A DNA stretch of 64,000 nt from Ramlibacter sp. (GTDB taxonomy: Bacteria > Pseudomonadota > Gammaproteobacteria > Burkholderiales > Burkholderiaceae_C): contig NZ_JAQGNQ010000010.1 of NCBI RefSeq assembly GCF_028291745.1, positions 1-64,000 of the forward strand, in the 5' to 3' direction. This document shows, piece after piece, positions 16,764 through 26,847 of this stretch; the stretch's first letter is position 1, and each line of letters begins with the position of its first letter. The notes under the pieces are model-generated. The model saw only the letters and a list, made by a program, of their open reading frames with translations. It searched no databases and was not told where the DNA came from. The translations under genes were made by a program, and so were the position numbers.

Positions 16764-17779
16764 GCCTGGTCGGACTGGGCCGCATGGGCGCCAGCATGGT
16801 CCGGCGCCTGGTCGAAAAAGGCCACGACTGCGTGGTCCACGACCTTGTCCCGGCCAAGGTCGCAAGCCTGAGCCAGGAGGGCGTGACCGGAGCGTCCTCG
16901 CTCGCCGACATGGTGGCGCGGCTTGCCACGCCCCGTGCGATCTGGCTGATGGTGCCGGCGGCGTTCGTGGATCAGACGCTGGACGCGCTGGCGCCGCTGC
17001 TGACGGCAGGTGACCTCCTCATCGACGGCGGCAACTCCTGGTATCGCGACGACATCCGGCGCGCCGCTGAACTGGAGTTGAACGGTCTTGACTATCTCGA
17101 CGTGGGAACGAGTGGCGGGGTGGCGGGACTGCAGCGCGGGTACTGCCTCATGATCGGCGGCAAGCCTGCCGTGTTCGAGCGACTCAGGCCGATCTTTTCG
17201 GCGCTTGCCCCCGGCGTGGGCTCCGTGGCCCGAACTCCCGGCAGGAAATCCGGGCTCGCCGACTCCGAAGAAGGCTTCCTGCACTGTGGCCCCCACGGTG
17301 CGGGCCACTTCGTCAAGATGGTGCACAACGGCATCGAGTACGGCGTGATGGCGTCCTATGCCGAGGGCCTGGCCATCCTGCGCAATGCCGATGCCGGCAG
17401 CCGCACCCGCCCGCCGGATGCCGAGACGACGCCGCTGCGCGACCCGGAGTTCTACCGCTATGACCTGAACCTGCCGGAGATCACCGAAGTGTGGCGCCGC
17501 GGCAGTGTCATCGGCTCCTGGTTGCTGGATCTGACGGCAGTTGCCTTGCTGAAGGATCCGGATCTGCGCGCCTACCAGGGGCGAGTATCCGATTCGGGCG
17601 AAGGCCGCTGGGCCATCCAGGCGGGCATCGACGAAGCAGTGCCGATGAACGTTCTGAGCGCGGCGCTGTTCGCGCGTTTCACGTCGCGCGGCGAAGCGGA
17701 TTTTTCCGGCAAGGTCCTGTCGGCGATGCGAAGCGAGTTCGGCGGCCACGATGAAGCGCCCAGCGAAAGGCCGGCGTGA
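16754..17779 (+). CDS. gnd: 6-phosphogluconate dehydrogenase, decarboxylating
   Basis: A 341-residue enzyme oxidising 6-phosphogluconate to ribulose 5-phosphate and CO2 with reduction of NAD(P). The Rossmann start MQLGLVGLGRMGASMVRRL, the substrate region DVGTSGGVAGLQRGYCLMIGG and the catalytic HCGPHGAGHFVKMVHNGIEYGVM are all present. The length fits the short (YqeC-like) type, about 300-340 residues, rather than the 470-residue E. coli type. It opens a co-directional run whose later members consume pentose phosphates through phosphoketolase. Its stop overlaps the next start as GTGA. Confidence 0.9.
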   Translation: MQLGLVGLGRMGASMVRRLVEKGHDCVVHDLVPAKVASLSQEGVTGASSLADMVARLATPRAIWLMVPAAFVDQTLDALAPLLTAGDLLIDGGNSWYRDDIRRAAELELNGLDYLDVGTSGGVAGLQRGYCLMIGGKPAVFERLRPIFSALAPGVGSVARTPGRKSGLADSEEGFLHCGPHGAGHFVKMVHNGIEYGVMASYAEGLAILRNADAGSRTRPPDAETTPLRDPEFYRYDLNLPEITEVWRRGSVIGSWLLDLTAVALLKDPDLRAYQGRVSDSGEGRWAIQAGIDEAVPMNVLSAALFARFTSRGEADFSGKVLSAMRSEFGGHDEAPSERPA

Positions 17780-18510
17780 ACTCCGGGCCAACGAAGATGG
17801 ACCATGAAGTCGTGTTCCTGCTGGACGTCGACAACACCTTGCTCGACAACGACAGGGTCATCGCCGACCTGGGGCTGCATCTCGAACAGGAATTCGGGGC
17901 GGCGAATGCCCGGCGCTACTGGGCGATCTTCGAAGACCTGCGCAGCGAGCTCGGTTATGCCGACTACCTCGGTGCACTGCAACGCTATCGCCTGGACGCG
18001 GAGCGGCGCGGGGGTGACGACGCGCGGCTGTTGCAGATGTCCTCCTTCCTGATCGACTATCCCTTCGCCGATCGGCTTTATCCGCGGGCGCTGCAGGTCA
18101 TCGAACAGCTGGGGAATTTCGGGCCGACGGTGATTTTCTCGGATGGCGACGTCGTCTTCCAGCCGCGCAAGGTGCAGCGATCCGGCCTCTGGGACGCGGT
18201 CGGCGGACGGGTTCTTATCTACATCCACAAGGAACGGATGCTCGGCGAATTGCAGCGCCGATTCCCTGCACGGCATTACGTCCTCGTCGATGACAAGCCG
18301 CGCATTCTCGCGGCGATGAAAGACGCGCTGCGCGAGCGGCTGACCACCGTCTTTGCGCGCCAGGGCCACTATGCGCTGGACCTCGCCAGCGTCGCCTCCT
18401 ATCCGGCCCCCGACCTCAGCATCTCCAGCATCGGGGACTTGCTGGATGCCGACCTTCTCACGCTGGTCGGGCAGCTTTCCGCTGGCGGGCCGGCGCGGGC
18501 ATCGCCATGA
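17776..18510 (+). CDS. HAD-superfamily phosphohydrolase
   Basis: A 244-residue cytoplasmic HAD enzyme. Motif I is [12 protein letters not shown] (nucleophile and acid/base Asp), motif II lies in TVIFSDGD, the Lys in FQPRKVQRS, and motif IV in [12 protein letters not shown]. The GTG start at 17776 overlaps the gnd stop, indicating coupled translation. The substrate cannot be read from sequence; position between gnd and phosphoglucomutase suggests a sugar phosphate. Confidence 0.82.
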   Translation: MNSGPTKMDHEVVFLLDVDNTLLDNDRVIADLGLHLEQEFGAANARRYWAIFEDLRSELGYADYLGALQRYRLDAERRGGDDARLLQMSSFLIDYPFADRLYPRALQVIEQLGNFGPTVIFSDGDVVFQPRKVQRSGLWDAVGGRVLIYIHKERMLGELQRRFPARHYVLVDDKPRILAAMKDALRERLTTVFARQGHYALDLASVASYPAPDLSISSIGDLLDADLLTLVGQLSAGGPARASP

Positions 18511-18544
18511 GCGCGCTGCACGCGCCGGTGGAACAGGCGGCGCG

Positions 18545-20227
18545 TTGATCTCCCCCATCAGCCCGCTGGCCGGCCAGCGCGCGCCCCCCTCCGTGCTCGT
18601 CGATGTGGCGGCACTCGTTGCCGCCTACCATCGCGGTGTGCCGGATCCTTCGACGCCGGGGCAACGCGTGTCCTTCGGCACATCCGGACACCGTGGCTGC
18701 TCGCTGGACCTTTCGTTCAACGAACGGCACGTGCTGGCGATCACGCAAGCCATCTGCCGGTACCGCAAGGGCAAAGGCATCGACGGGCCGCTCTTCCTCG
18801 GCCTCGACACCCATGCCTTGTCAGGGCCGGCGTACGTCACCGCGCTGGAAGTGCTGGCTGGCAACGGCGTGCACGTCATGCTGGCGGCCCACGACGAATT
18901 CACTCCGACGCCCGCGATCTCGCATGCGATCCTTGCGCACAACCGCGGACGCAGCACGGGGCTGGCCGACGGCATCGTGGTGACGCCGTCCCACAACCCG
19001 CCGCGCGACGGCGGCTTCAAGTACAACCCGCCCCACGGCGGCCCGGCCGGTGAGGACGTCACCGGCTGGATCCAGGCAGATGCCAACCGGCTGCTGGCAA
19101 AAAACCTGGAGGGCGTGCTGCGCCTGCCGCACGAAAGCGCGCTGCGCGCGGCGACCACGCACCGCCACGATTTCCTTGGCGCCTATGTCGCCGATCTCGG
19201 CAACGTGATCGACCTGGACGCCATCAGTCGCGCGGGAATCCGCATGGGAGTCGATCCGATGGGCGGGGCCGGTGTGCACTACTGGGCCGCGATCGCCGAG
19301 CGCTACCGCCTCGAGCTGACGGTGGTCAGCCAAGCGGTCGATCCACAGTTCGCGTTCATGCCCCTGGATAGCGACGGACAAATCCGGATGGACCCCTCGT
19401 CTGCCTACGCCATGGCCAGGCTCACGGCGATGAAGGACAGCTTCGACGTCGCGTTCGCATGCGACACCGACCATGACCGGCACGGGATCGTCACTCCCAC
19501 GGGTGGCCTGATGCCACCCAACCACTATCTGTCCGTGGCCATCGACTACCTGTTCCAGCATCGCGAACACTGGGGGCGGGAAGTGGCCGTGGGCAAGACA
19601 GTGGTCAGCACGGCACTGATCGACAGGCTGGCGGCGCGGCTTGGCCGCAGGCTGTACGACGTCCCGACAGGTTTCAAGTGGTTCGCGGCCGGCCTCGGGG
19701 ACGGCTCGCTCGGATTCGCCGGCGAGGAAAGCGCCGGCGCGACCTTCCTGCGCCGCGACGCAACGGCGTGGACGACCGACAAGGACGGAATTGCGGCGGC
19801 GTTGCTGGCCGGTGAAATCACTGCGTGCCTCGGCCGCGACCCGAGTGAGCTCTACGCGGATCTTGCAAGGGAGTTCGGCAATCCGGTGGCTGCTCGCATG
19901 GAGGCCCCGGCCAACGCAGCGCAAAAAGCGCAGCTGGCCGCGTTGTCTGCAAGACAGGTCGACTCGGCGAGCCTGGCGGGCGAACCGATCCAGAGCATCC
20001 TCACCAACGCCCCGGGCAACGACGCTCCGATTGCCGGCATCAAGGTCATTGCGGCCGGTGGCTGGTTCGCTGCACGCCCTTCGGGCACCGAGGACGTCTA
20101 CAAGATTTACGCCGAGAGCTTTCTCGGCGATGAGCACCTGCAGCGCATCCTGAAGGAGGCGCAGGCCATCGTGGACGCCGCCCTTTCAGGCGCGCGCGAC
20201 AGCCATCAAGGAGGGCTCGATGCCTGA
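18545..20227 (+). CDS. pgm: Alpha-D-glucose phosphoglucomutase
   Basis: A 560-residue enzyme interconverting glucose 1- and 6-phosphate, about the length of E. coli Pgm (546). It shows the N-terminal [17 protein letters not shown], the phosphoserine loop [24 protein letters not shown], the metal loop [16 protein letters not shown], the sugar-binding region [13 protein letters not shown] and the phosphate-binding [17 protein letters not shown]. The start is uncertain; a TTG at 18545 fits the family's N-terminus and has GGTGGA upstream. It overlaps phosphoketolase by eight bases. In context it can feed glycogen or glucose phosphates into the pathway. Confidence 0.9.
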   Translation: MISPISPLAGQRAPPSVLVDVAALVAAYHRGVPDPSTPGQRVSFGTSGHRGCSLDLSFNERHVLAITQAICRYRKGKGIDGPLFLGLDTHALSGPAYVTALEVLAGNGVHVMLAAHDEFTPTPAISHAILAHNRGRSTGLADGIVVTPSHNPPRDGGFKYNPPHGGPAGEDVTGWIQADANRLLAKNLEGVLRLPHESALRAATTHRHDFLGAYVADLGNVIDLDAISRAGIRMGVDPMGGAGVHYWAAIAERYRLELTVVSQAVDPQFAFMPLDSDGQIRMDPSSAYAMARLTAMKDSFDVAFACDTDHDRHGIVTPTGGLMPPNHYLSVAIDYLFQHREHWGREVAVGKTVVSTALIDRLAARLGRRLYDVPTGFKWFAAGLGDGSLGFAGEESAGATFLRRDATAWTTDKDGIAAALLAGEITACLGRDPSELYADLAREFGNPVAARMEAPANAAQKAQLAALSARQVDSASLAGEPIQSILTNAPGNDAPIAGIKVIAAGGWFAARPSGTEDVYKIYAESFLGDEHLQRILKEAQAIVDAALSGARDSHQGGLDA

Positions 20228-22583
20228 TCCCCTTTCAGCCGACCTGCTGCGCCGGATGCACGCCTACTGGCGCGCGGCCAACTACATTTCGGTCGGCCAG
20301 ATCTACCTGCACAAGAACCCGCTGCTCGATGTACCGCTCACGCTCGAACAGGTGAAACCCCGGCTGCTGGGACATTGGGGCACCACGCCGGGATTGAACC
20401 TGATCTATGTCCACTTGAACCGGTTGATCAGGGACCACGACCTGAACCTGATGTACGTCATCGGTCCCGGCCACGGCGGGCCGGGCATCGTGGCGAACAC
20501 CTACCTGGAAGGCTCTTACACCGAGCACTATCCCGCGATCGGGCAGGACCGGAATGGCCTGGAGCGGCTGTTCCGCCAATTCTCCTGGCCGCAAGGGATC
20601 CCCAGCCACGTCTCGCCGGAAACGCCGGGGTCCATCCACGAAGGTGGCGAGCTGGGTTATTCGCTCCTGCACGCGTACGGAGCGGCGTTCGACAATCCCG
20701 ACCTGATCGTCGCCTGCGTCGTGGGCGATGGCGAAGCCGAGACCGGGGCGCTGGCCGCCAGCTGGCATTCCAACAAGTTTCTCAATCCTGCGCGGGACGG
20801 CGCCGTCCTGCCCATCCTCCATCTCAACGGATTCAAGATTGCCAACCCATCGATCCTGGCGAGGATCGGCCGCGACGAACTGACCAGTCTCATGCGCGGC
20901 TACGGCTACGAGCCGCATTTCGTCGAGGGAGACGATCCGATGGTGGTGCACCAGTTGCTGGCCGGCACACTGGATTCGGTGCTGGCGAAAATCCGCGGTA
21001 TCCAGGATGCCGCACGCTGCGCGGGCAGCAGCGAAATTCCGCAGCGTCTGCTGTGGCCCATGATCGTCCTGCGCACGCCCAAGGGCTGGACGGGGCCCAA
21101 GTTTGTCGACGACAAACCGGTCGAGGGCACGTGGCGCTCGCACCAGGTGCCCATTGCGGACTTCAAGAACCCTGCCCATCTCGCCCAGCTGGAAAGCTGG
21201 CTGCAAAGCTATCGGCCGCAGGAATTGTTCGACAGCCAGGGCAAGTTCCTCGAGGAGTTCGCGGCGCTTGCACCGACCGGCACTCGCCGCATGGGCTCCA
21301 ACCCGCACAGCAACGGCGGCGCGCTGTTGCAGCCCTTGTCGATGCCGGATTTTCGCGAGTACGCGGTGCCGGTGGCGACCCCCGGGTGCGTCCAGGCCGA
21401 GGCAACCCGCGTCCTCGGCAAGTTCCTGCTGGGCGTGATGAAACTCAATCTCGCCAGCGCGAACTTCCGGATCTTCGGTCCCGACGAAACCGCGTCGAAC
21501 CGCCTGGAGGCAGTGTACGAGGTCACCGGCAAGGCATGGATGGCCGAGGTCGAAGCCAACGACACGGATCTCAGCGCCACCGGCCGGGTCATGGAAGTCT
21601 TGAGCGAGCATCTCTGCCAGGGGTGGCTCGAGGGCTACCTGCTCACCGGGCGCCACGGCCTGTTCTCCTGCTACGAGGCCTTCATCCATGTCATCGACTC
21701 GATGTTCAACCAGCACGCCAAGTGGCTGAAGGTGAGCAAGCAGATCCCGTGGCGCAGGCCGATCGCGTCGCTGAACTACCTGCTCACGTCGCACGTCTGG
21801 CGGCAGGACCACAATGGCTTCTCGCACCAGGATCCGGGATTCATCGACCATGTCGCCAACAAGAAGGCGGACGTGGTGCGGATCTACCTGCCGCCGGATG
21901 CGAACTGCCTGCTGTCGGTCGCCGATCACTGCTTGCGCAGCCGCAACTACGTCAACGTCATCGTCGCGGGCAAGCAGCCGGAGTGGCAGTGGCTCGATAT
22001 CGACGCCGCCGTCCGGCATTGCAGCGTCGGCGTCGGCATCTGGGAATGGGCCAGCAACGACGCCGCGGATCCGGATGTGGTGATGGCCTGTGCCGGTGAC
22101 GTGCCGACGCTGGAGGCGCTGGCCGCCGTCACCTTGCTGCGGGTGCAGGTTCCCGGCATCCGCATCCGCTTCGTCAACGTGGTCGACCTGATGGTGCTGC
22201 AGCCCCCGTCGGAGCATCCCCACGGCCTCCCGGATGACGCGTTCGATGCCCTGTTCACGACCGACAAGCCGGTGATCTTCGCGTTCCATGGTTACCCCGC
22301 CATGATTCACAAGCTGACTTACCGGCGCCGCAACCACGACAACATCCACGTCCGCGGGTACCAGGAAGAGGGCACGACCACGACCGCGTTCGACATGGTG
22401 GTCCTGAACAACCTGGACCGCTATCAGCTGGCGCTGGACGCGATCCGCCGCATCCCCAGGTTTGCCGGCCAGTTGGAGGCGGCAACCGCCCATCACGAAG
22501 CCACCATCCAGCGCCACAAGCGCTATATCGGCGAGCACGGCGACGACCTGCCGGAGGTCAAGGACTGGCGGTGGAGTGCATGA
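20220..22583 (+). CDS. xfp: Phosphoketolase (xylulose 5-phosphate/fructose 6-phosphate)
   Basis: A 787-residue thiamine diphosphate enzyme splitting xylulose 5-phosphate (and possibly fructose 6-phosphate) with phosphate to acetyl phosphate and a triose or tetrose phosphate. Family signatures: [19 protein letters not shown], the ThDP region [57 protein letters not shown] and SFRGYQ-like [17 protein letters not shown]. The next gene, acetate kinase, turns acetyl phosphate into ATP, so together they form a fermentative bypass. It starts inside the end of pgm. Confidence 0.95.
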   Translation: MPDPLSADLLRRMHAYWRAANYISVGQIYLHKNPLLDVPLTLEQVKPRLLGHWGTTPGLNLIYVHLNRLIRDHDLNLMYVIGPGHGGPGIVANTYLEGSYTEHYPAIGQDRNGLERLFRQFSWPQGIPSHVSPETPGSIHEGGELGYSLLHAYGAAFDNPDLIVACVVGDGEAETGALAASWHSNKFLNPARDGAVLPILHLNGFKIANPSILARIGRDELTSLMRGYGYEPHFVEGDDPMVVHQLLAGTLDSVLAKIRGIQDAARCAGSSEIPQRLLWPMIVLRTPKGWTGPKFVDDKPVEGTWRSHQVPIADFKNPAHLAQLESWLQSYRPQELFDSQGKFLEEFAALAPTGTRRMGSNPHSNGGALLQPLSMPDFREYAVPVATPGCVQAEATRVLGKFLLGVMKLNLASANFRIFGPDETASNRLEAVYEVTGKAWMAEVEANDTDLSATGRVMEVLSEHLCQGWLEGYLLTGRHGLFSCYEAFIHVIDSMFNQHAKWLKVSKQIPWRRPIASLNYLLTSHVWRQDHNGFSHQDPGFIDHVANKKADVVRIYLPPDANCLLSVADHCLRSRNYVNVIVAGKQPEWQWLDIDAAVRHCSVGVGIWEWASNDAADPDVVMACAGDVPTLEALAAVTLLRVQVPGIRIRFVNVVDLMVLQPPSEHPHGLPDDAFDALFTTDKPVIFAFHGYPAMIHKLTYRRRNHDNIHVRGYQEEGTTTTAFDMVVLNNLDRYQLALDAIRRIPRFAGQLEAATAHHEATIQRHKRYIGEHGDDLPEVKDWRWSA

Positions 22584-22593
22584 CGGGGCGGAC

Positions 22594-23775
22594 ATGACCG
22601 CAACCGATGCCGCCCTGCACGTGCTCGCGCTGAACAGCGGGTCGTCGTCGTTGAAGTACGGGCTGTACCAGGTCAATGAAGCGACGGCTGCCACGATGCT
22701 GGGCGGGGAAGTCGAAACCCACGCGAGCGGCGGACTGCTCGCAGCGCTGCGCGAGATCAGGGGCATTCTCGGCAAGTCCGGGCTGCCAGCGCCGGCGGCC
22801 ATAGGCCACCGGGTGGTCCATGGCGGGCCGTCGCTGCGCCAGCATTGCCTGATCGACGACTCCGTCCTGGCGAGACTTGAACTTGCAACGGCCTTTGCGC
22901 CTTTGCACATGCCTTCGACCCTGTCGGTGATCGGGTTCGCACAGGAAAATTTCCCCGGTATCCCGCAGGCGGCCTGCTTTGACACGACCTTCCACGCCGG
23001 GCTTCCCGACGTTGCACGGATCCTTCCAGTTCCCAAGGCATGGCAGTCCGAGGGCGTCCAGCGCTACGGCTTTCACGGCCTGTCCATCGAATCCATCGTG
23101 CACCAACTGGCCAGCGATCTGCCCAGGCGCATGGTCGTCGCTCACCTCGGGAACGGCGCCAGCATCACGGCAGTTCAAGACGGCAAATCGGTGGATACCA
23201 GCATGGGCCTGACACCCACCGGCGGCGTGGTGATGGGAACGCGCAGCGGCGATCTCGATCCCGGCGTCCTCTTCTACCTGATGCGAAAGGCGAACCTCGA
23301 CGCCGCAACCGTGGAAGCCATGCTCAATCGGCAGTCGGGGCTGCTTGGCATTTCGGGCGTCGCCAGCGACATGCGGTGCCTGCACCAGCAAGCAGCCGGC
23401 AACCCCGCTGCGCGTCTTGCCATCGAGATGTTCTGCTACTCCGTGCGCAAGCAGATCGCCGCCATGGTCGCCGTGCTGGACGGGGTCGACCTGATCGTCT
23501 TCACCGGGGGCATCGGGGAGCACGACGCGCAGGTTCGCGCCGCGGTGTGTGCGGGCTTGTCCTGGATGGGCATCAGCCTGGACGAAGCGCGAAACCGTTC
23601 TGCCATCGGTCCAATCCAGCACTCCGCATCACGGTGCGAGGTCCGGGTGCTCCCCTGCCTGGAAGACGAACAGATCGCCCGCCACACCCGTGCATTGCTC
23701 CGGGCATCGCAACCAGCCAGCACACAGGCCCTGCCCTGGATCGGTCATCATGGTGGAGCGAACTCCGGCCACTGA
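22594..23775 (+). CDS. ackA: Acetate kinase
   Basis: A 393-residue ASKHA kinase converting acetyl phosphate and ADP to acetate and ATP. It has VLALNSGSSSLKYGLY, IGHRVVHGG, CFDTTFHAGLP (catalytic Asp), RYGFHGLSIE, AHLGNGASITAVQDGKSVDTSMGLTPTGGVVMGTRSGDLDPG and IVFTGGIGEHDAQVR. The ATG at 22594 lies ten bases after the phosphoketolase stop. Pairing with xfp gives one ATP per pentose without respiration. Confidence 0.95.
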   Translation: MTATDAALHVLALNSGSSSLKYGLYQVNEATAATMLGGEVETHASGGLLAALREIRGILGKSGLPAPAAIGHRVVHGGPSLRQHCLIDDSVLARLELATAFAPLHMPSTLSVIGFAQENFPGIPQAACFDTTFHAGLPDVARILPVPKAWQSEGVQRYGFHGLSIESIVHQLASDLPRRMVVAHLGNGASITAVQDGKSVDTSMGLTPTGGVVMGTRSGDLDPGVLFYLMRKANLDAATVEAMLNRQSGLLGISGVASDMRCLHQQAAGNPAARLAIEMFCYSVRKQIAAMVAVLDGVDLIVFTGGIGEHDAQVRAAVCAGLSWMGISLDEARNRSAIGPIQHSASRCEVRVLPCLEDEQIARHTRALLRASQPASTQALPWIGHHGGANSGH

Positions 23776-26317
23776 AGTCGAGGCCGACGCCTATTGGAGT
23801 GTCCCGCACGAGCAGCTGCTGGCGCAGTTGCGTGGAGATGCGGGCGGCCTGAGCGCGGCAGAGGGTGCGCAACGGCTTGCGCAATACGGGCCGAATACCC
23901 TCGACGCCACGCGCAAGGCGGGTGCCTTGGGGCTGTACGCGAACCAGTTCAAGAGCCCGCTCGTGCTGATCCTGATCATCGCGTCGGTGGTGTCGCTGGC
24001 AGCGTCCGAGTGGGTGGACGCGGGCATCGTGCTCGTGGTCGTTTTCGGCAGCACCGCCCTGGGCTTCGTCCAGGAGTACGTCGCCGGCAACGCGGTCGAG
24101 AAACTCCGCTCGCAGATCACCATGACTTCCACGGTGCTGCGGGGCGGCGCGGCCGTGTCGCTGCCGTCGTCCCGGGTGGTGCCGGGCGATGTCGTCCAGC
24201 TGGCGGCCGGAAGCCTGGTCCCGGCCGATGGCGTCGTGCTCGCGGCACGTGACTTCCTGGTCGACCAGGCGGCGCTCACCGGCGAAGCGTTTCCGGTGGA
24301 GAAGGTACCGGGGGTGGTCGCCGCAGACACCGGCCTTGCAGCACGCAGCAACTGCGTTTTCATGGGGACGAGCGTGCGCAGCGGCACTGCCAACGTGCTG
24401 GTCGCGGCAACGGGCAAGTCCACCGCATTCGGCCAGATCGCGGGAAAGCTCGCGCTGCGCCCTCCCCTGACCGAGTTCGAGCAGGGAATTCATCGCTTCG
24501 GGTACCTGCTGACGCGCGTGATGCTGGCCATGGTCATCGTGGTGCTGGCCATCAACATCTTCATGGCCAGGCCGCCGATCGCTTCGCTGCTGTTCGCCCT
24601 CGCTCTGGCCGTGGGGCTGACACCCGAACTGCTGCCCGCCATCATCAGCATCACCCTGTCGCACGGCGCCAAGCGCATGGCTGCACTGGGCGTCATCGTG
24701 CGCCGCCTCAACGCGATCGAGAACCTGGGCAGCATGGACGTCCTGTGCACGGACAAGACCGGCACGCTGACCGCAGGGATCGTCGAACTCGATGGGGCCT
24801 TCGACGTGGATGGCCAGGCAAGTGCGTCGGTCCTGCGGCTCGCGGGCATCAATGCACGCTTGCAGACCGGCATGGCCAACCCGCTGGACGAGGCGATCAG
24901 CAGGGCAGCCAGCCACGACGGCGCAGCCGGGCTCACCGAAGTCCGCAAGATCGACGAGATCCCCTATGACTTCGTGCGCAAGGCGCTCTCCGTGGTCGCC
25001 GCCGACGCCACTGGCGAGAGAACGATCGTGACCAAGGGAGCCCTCGACAACGTGCTGGCCATGTGCATCGGCGCGAGGACCGCGGCGGCCGTGACACCGC
25101 TCGATGCGGCGATCCGGGCGAACATCCAGGCGCTCTACGAAGAATGGAGCGGCCAGGGCTTCCGCGTGCTGGGGGTTGCATCACGCGTGCTGGAAGACCG
25201 CACTGGGTCGTATACACGCGCCGATGAATGCGGCATGTGCTTCGCCGGCTTTCTGCTGTTCCTCGATCCGCCCAAGGACGATGTCCGCGAGGTCATAGTC
25301 GACCTGGCCCGAAGGGGCGTGCAACTGAAGATGATCACCGGGGACAACATCAAGGCGGCCTGCCATGTGGCCGCGACCATCGGCCTGCCGGTGGCGCTGA
25401 CCTTGACGGGGCGCCAACTCAACGAGATGAGCGAGGAGGCCCTGCGGCACGCGGCGCAGGAGGCGACCGTGTTCGCCGAAGTGGACCCGAACCAGAAGGA
25501 GCGGATCATCCTCGCCTTGCGCAAGGCCGGCCATGTGGTCGGCTACATGGGCGACGGCATCAACGATGCTCCGGCCCTGCACACGGCTGACGTGGGAATT
25601 TCGGTGGACACCGCCGTGGACGTTGCCAAGGATGCGGCCGACTTCGTGCTGTTGCGCAAGGACCTCGGCATCCTGCGGCAGGGCATCGACGAAGGGCGCA
25701 GGACCTTTGCCAATACGCTCAAGTACATCCTCACCACCATCAGTGCCAACTTCGGCAACATGTTCAGCATGGCACTGGCCTCGGTCTTCCTGCCCTTTCT
25801 TCCCCTGCTGGCCTCGCAGGTTCTCCTCAACAACTTCCTGTCGGACATTCCCGCCACCACGATCGCCAGCGACAACGTGGACGCGGACATGGTCGCCACC
25901 CCGCGACGCTGGGACACGCAGTTCATCCGCGACTACATGGTGGTCTTCGGCCTGGTCAGTTCCGTGTTCGACCTCCTGACCTTCGCCGTGCTGCTATGGC
26001 TGTTCCAGGCGGCAGCGCAGGAATTCCGAACCGGCTGGTTCGTCGAGTCGCTGCTGACGGAACTGGTCATTGCCCTGGTGGTCCGCACGCGTGGCCTCTT
26101 CTGGCGAAGCCGGCCCAGCAAGCTGCTGCTGGCCAGCACCCTCGCCGTGATCGCCCTGACGCTGCTGCTGCCGTACCTCCCGTTCGCAGGCGCCCTCGGC
26201 TTTGTTCCGCTGCCTGCGCCATTGATGCTGGCCATGATCGCCTTGACGCTTGCGTACGTGGTGGCCACCGAGTTCGCGAAGAAATTCTTTTACACGCGGC
26301 GTCGCGCTTTCCAGTGA
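23750..26317 (+). CDS. P-type cation ATPase, magnesium-transporter (MgtA/MgtB) type
   Basis: An 855-residue P-type ATPase. A/P/N domain motifs include the phosphorylation site LCTDKTGTLTAG, LTGEAFPVEK (TGE loop), KGALDNVLAMC (nucleotide binding) and MGDGINDAPALHTADVGISVD (hinge). The helix-4 motif VGLTPELLPAIISITLSHGAKRMA matches the type IIIB Mg2+ importers. The C-terminus carries six hydrophobic segments including FLPFLPLLASQVLLNNFLSDIP. The ATG at 23750 overlaps acetate kinase by 26 bases. It probably imports Mg2+ (or Ni2+); members of this family occur in low-oxygen loci beside phosphoketolase. Confidence 0.88.
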   Translation: MVERTPATEVEADAYWSVPHEQLLAQLRGDAGGLSAAEGAQRLAQYGPNTLDATRKAGALGLYANQFKSPLVLILIIASVVSLAASEWVDAGIVLVVVFGSTALGFVQEYVAGNAVEKLRSQITMTSTVLRGGAAVSLPSSRVVPGDVVQLAAGSLVPADGVVLAARDFLVDQAALTGEAFPVEKVPGVVAADTGLAARSNCVFMGTSVRSGTANVLVAATGKSTAFGQIAGKLALRPPLTEFEQGIHRFGYLLTRVMLAMVIVVLAINIFMARPPIASLLFALALAVGLTPELLPAIISITLSHGAKRMAALGVIVRRLNAIENLGSMDVLCTDKTGTLTAGIVELDGAFDVDGQASASVLRLAGINARLQTGMANPLDEAISRAASHDGAAGLTEVRKIDEIPYDFVRKALSVVAADATGERTIVTKGALDNVLAMCIGARTAAAVTPLDAAIRANIQALYEEWSGQGFRVLGVASRVLEDRTGSYTRADECGMCFAGFLLFLDPPKDDVREVIVDLARRGVQLKMITGDNIKAACHVAATIGLPVALTLTGRQLNEMSEEALRHAAQEATVFAEVDPNQKERIILALRKAGHVVGYMGDGINDAPALHTADVGISVDTAVDVAKDAADFVLLRKDLGILRQGIDEGRRTFANTLKYILTTISANFGNMFSMALASVFLPFLPLLASQVLLNNFLSDIPATTIASDNVDADMVATPRRWDTQFIRDYMVVFGLVSSVFDLLTFAVLLWLFQAAAQEFRTGWFVESLLTELVIALVVRTRGLFWRSRPSKLLLASTLAVIALTLLLPYLPFAGALGFVPLPAPLMLAMIALTLAYVVATEFAKKFFYTRRRAFQ

Positions 26318-26355
26318 GGCCGCTCAAGGCGGTACGCAGCGCAGCGGGTGTTGCT

Positions 26356-26784
26356 TCAGTTGCGCGCCGGGGACGCCATCGCAAACCATCCCCTGAAATC
26401 CCAGCGGAGAACTCTCGTCGTGGCCTCACCGCGGCGCTCAAGGTGGAACTCGAGGTCCCCGGGCAGGCTGCGCAGCGCAACGAACCTCAGGATCCCGGCG
26501 CGATGGTGCGCCGGGGTGGGACCCTCCCCCTCCCATGCCAGCGGCTGCAGCCGCTGACCGCCGGCGATGAGGAAGGCAGCCTGGAGCAGATCGTCCTGCA
26601 GCGGCGGTCCGGACGAGTGGAATGCGACCGCGAACTCCCACACCGGGTTTCCCTCGTTCAGCGCCCCGGGGGTCACCGCCATGGTCACGCCCTGCACGGT
26701 ATCTTGCTGCGTCAGCAGGGGCAAGCCGCAGGCCAGCCGCGAGACGAACAGGAGAAGCATGAGGATGAACCTGAACTTGCTCAT
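26356..26784 (-). CDS. Exported protein of unknown function
   Basis: A 142-residue protein with a signal peptide (MSKFRFILMLLLFVSRLACG) and a beta-rich mature part (VTMAVTPGALNEGNPVWEFAVAFHSSGPPLQDDLLQAAFLIAGGQ). Cys18 lies near the cleavage site but the preceding residues do not make a canonical lipobox. It ends 38 bases from the convergent ATPase gene and is followed by it tail to tail. I do not recognise the family. Confidence 0.6.
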   Translation of the reverse strand: MSKFRFILMLLLFVSRLACGLPLLTQQDTVQGVTMAVTPGALNEGNPVWEFAVAFHSSGPPLQDDLLQAAFLIAGGQRLQPLAWEGEGPTPAHHRAGILRFVALRSLPGDLEFHLERRGEATTRVLRWDFRGWFAMASPARN

Positions 26785-26847
26785 TGCGGCTCCGCGCGGT
26801 GAATGGCGCAATGTAGCCAGGCCACGGTAGTCCCGGCTTGACCGCGA

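Noticed and set aside
20235-23036. 933-codon minus-strand frame opposite phosphoketolase and acetate kinase
   Set aside because: It shadows two unmistakable enzymes; the translation has no recognisable motif or plausible start.
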